Positions 63,143-64,000 of a DNA stretch of 64,000 nt are shown in pieces; position 1 is the first letter of the stretch, and every line of letters begins with the position of its first letter. The notes beneath the pieces are model-generated. The model saw only the letters and a program-made list of their open reading frames with translations, made no database searches and was not told where the DNA came from. The DNA lies in the NCBI GenBank assembly GCA_020637435.1, contig JACJVW010000001.1, positions 718,210 through 782,209 on the forward strand, written 5' to 3'. The position numbers and the translations under genes are program-made. Source of the stretch: Candidatus Woesearchaeota archaeon. GTDB taxonomy: Archaea; Nanobdellota; Nanobdellia; Woesearchaeales; JACJVW01.

Positions 63143-64000
63143 TCACTCTAGCAGTTTATCTCTTCTTACATAGGTGAAAAGGTTCTCTGGATTTGTATAA
63201 TACTCTGCAACAACTCGGCCAACCCTATCGACATCATTGATGTCATGCTTGACCAGATACTTCAGTACTTTGACCTTTTCATTTATGGATTCCTTGATCT
63301 CCTTGTCGTCAAGTCCTGTAAAAAGCTTGATGGTTCCGATAAGAGCGCTTGAAGGAGCTACTTCGATCTGTTTATCCTTCTTGGGGTCATACTGAAGTAT
63401 CACCTTAGCGCTTCCGTCTTCACAGATCTCTGCGATCTGGAAAGTGCGTCGAAGACCCGTCCTTCTGTTTCGGTATTGGATGATCAGCATCGAGATGCCT
63501 GGAAGCATCGTTTTTGGGATCTCGATAGGTGGGCTCGTAAGACGGGTGACCGCGTCATCCGTGGTGTTAGCGTGGAAAGTTCCGTAGACGCTGTGTCCTG
63601 TGTGGATAGCTTCGAACATAACCTCAGCTTCTTTCTTTCTTCGAATCTCACCTACAAGTATACGGTCAGGTCGCTGTCGAAGTGCGTTTACAAGGAGATC
63701 AAGCATGAGAACGCCCCCCTTCCCTTCGGAGTTTGGCAACCTGGTAAGCATAGGTATCCAATGCAGGAATTTTGGCAGCATGATCTCTCTTGTGTCTTCG
63801 ATGGTAAGGATTCTCTGGTTAGGAGGAAAGAGGTTCGCGATGGCGTTCAGCATAGAGGTCTTTCCTGATGCCGTACCTCCGCAGATAAGCGCGGATAGTT
63901 CGTACTGCATAGCCAACCAGATAAGGGCTGCAGCTTCAGCTGTGATAGTATTCGATTTAATCAAATCAGTAACAGTCCAGGGCTTTGCAGATGTCTTACG
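63143..64000 (-). CDS. Type IV filament ATPase, cut by window edge
   Basis: The visible C-terminal 285 residues belong to a FlaI/TadA-type secretion ATPase that powers filament assembly. Walker A GGTASGKTSML is followed by ILTIEDTREIMLP (Asp box), RQRPDRILVGEIRRKKE (Walker B), and HTGHSVYGTFHANT (His box). The frame is open to the right edge with typical upstream sequence (PWTVTDLIKSNTI), so the true start is outside the window. It is followed by the two T2SSF genes in one operon. Confidence 0.93.
   Translation of the reverse strand, partial: RKTSAKPWTVTDLIKSNTITAEAAALIWLAMQYELSALICGGTASGKTSMLNAIANLFPPNQRILTIEDTREIMLPKFLHWIPMLTRLPNSEGKGGVLMLDLLVNALRQRPDRILVGEIRRKKEAEVMFEAIHTGHSVYGTFHANTTDDAVTRLTSPPIEIPKTMLPGISMLIIQYRNRRTGLRRTFQIAEICEDGSAKVILQYDPKKDKQIEVAPSSALIGTIKLFTGLDDKEIKESINEKVKVLKYLVKHDINDVDRVGRVVAEYYTNPENLFTYVRRDKLLE

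Overview
The window is archaeal chromosome. Supporting evidence: leaderless genes with TATA boxes about 25-28 bp upstream of the start codon, a tRNA-Trp with an intron next to the anticodon, class III signal peptides on an archaellin and a pilin, an AglB/STT3 oligosaccharyltransferase, a geranylgeranyl reductase, DUF99, a Ski2-like helicase and an AK6/Fap7 kinase. The pilin signal peptide, the minimal gene set and the mix of archaeal core genes with bacterial-type enzymes (MetK, GlmS, Pse-type sugar genes) suggest a DPANN lineage of the Woesearchaeota/Pacearchaeota kind. That placement is inference. Both window edges cut through genes.

Layout. 0-9 kb: two secreted or unknown proteins, DUF99, a circularly permuted GTPase, a Ski2-like helicase, an ABC-2 exporter and AK6. 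9-10.7 kb: a two-regulator locus. One gene is an ArsR-type winged helix fused to an S-layer-like domain. The other is a coiled-coil/winged-helix protein whose own coding sequence and upstream region are packed with the hexamer TGTCCT/AGGACA. 10.9-16.3 kb: an overlapping glmM-glmU-glmS operon making UDP-GlcNAc, ending in a short RqcH/NFACT protein. 16.3-17.6 kb: archaellin, a degenerate hairpin element and a solitary 5S rRNA gene. 17.6-24.5 kb: UDP-sugar dehydrogenase, sugar nucleotidyltransferase, GT2 and GtrA, a GT-C membrane enzyme and a pilin. 24.5-26.6 kb: a second coiled-coil/winged-helix gene preceded by GTCTCA sites, DUF192, a methyltransferase and tRNA-Trp. 26.7-30.3 kb: two large surface proteins. 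30.6-35 kb: geranylgeranyl reductase and an AglB carrying a C-terminal parvulin domain.

35-60 kb is a surface-glycan island: glycosyltransferases, DUF2304, CapK-like and DUF362 proteins, asparagine synthase, methyltransferases, acyltransferases, a DUF4910 peptidase, a NodU-type carbamoyltransferase, a KpsS-like capsule protein, a pseudaminic-acid-like gene run (pseB, pseC, aldo/keto reductase, SpsF, class III aminotransferase, GNAT) and a Wzx-type flippase. Two 126-bp hairpin elements, similar to each other and in the same orientation, lie at 41.0 and 58.2 kb around most of this island. 60-64 kb: bacterial-type metK and part of an archaeal type IV filament motor (two T2SSF proteins and an ATPase running off the edge).

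The glm operon, sugar dehydrogenase and nucleotidyltransferases supply activated sugars. The glycosyltransferases and Pse-like genes build and decorate a glycan, the flippase moves it outward, and AglB can transfer glycan to surface proteins such as the archaellin, pilin and Ig-like proteins encoded nearby.

The observations most worth following are the self-embedded AGGACA array with its coiled-coil/winged-helix protein and the analogous GTCTCA locus, the AglB-parvulin fusion, and the three-copy hairpin element.
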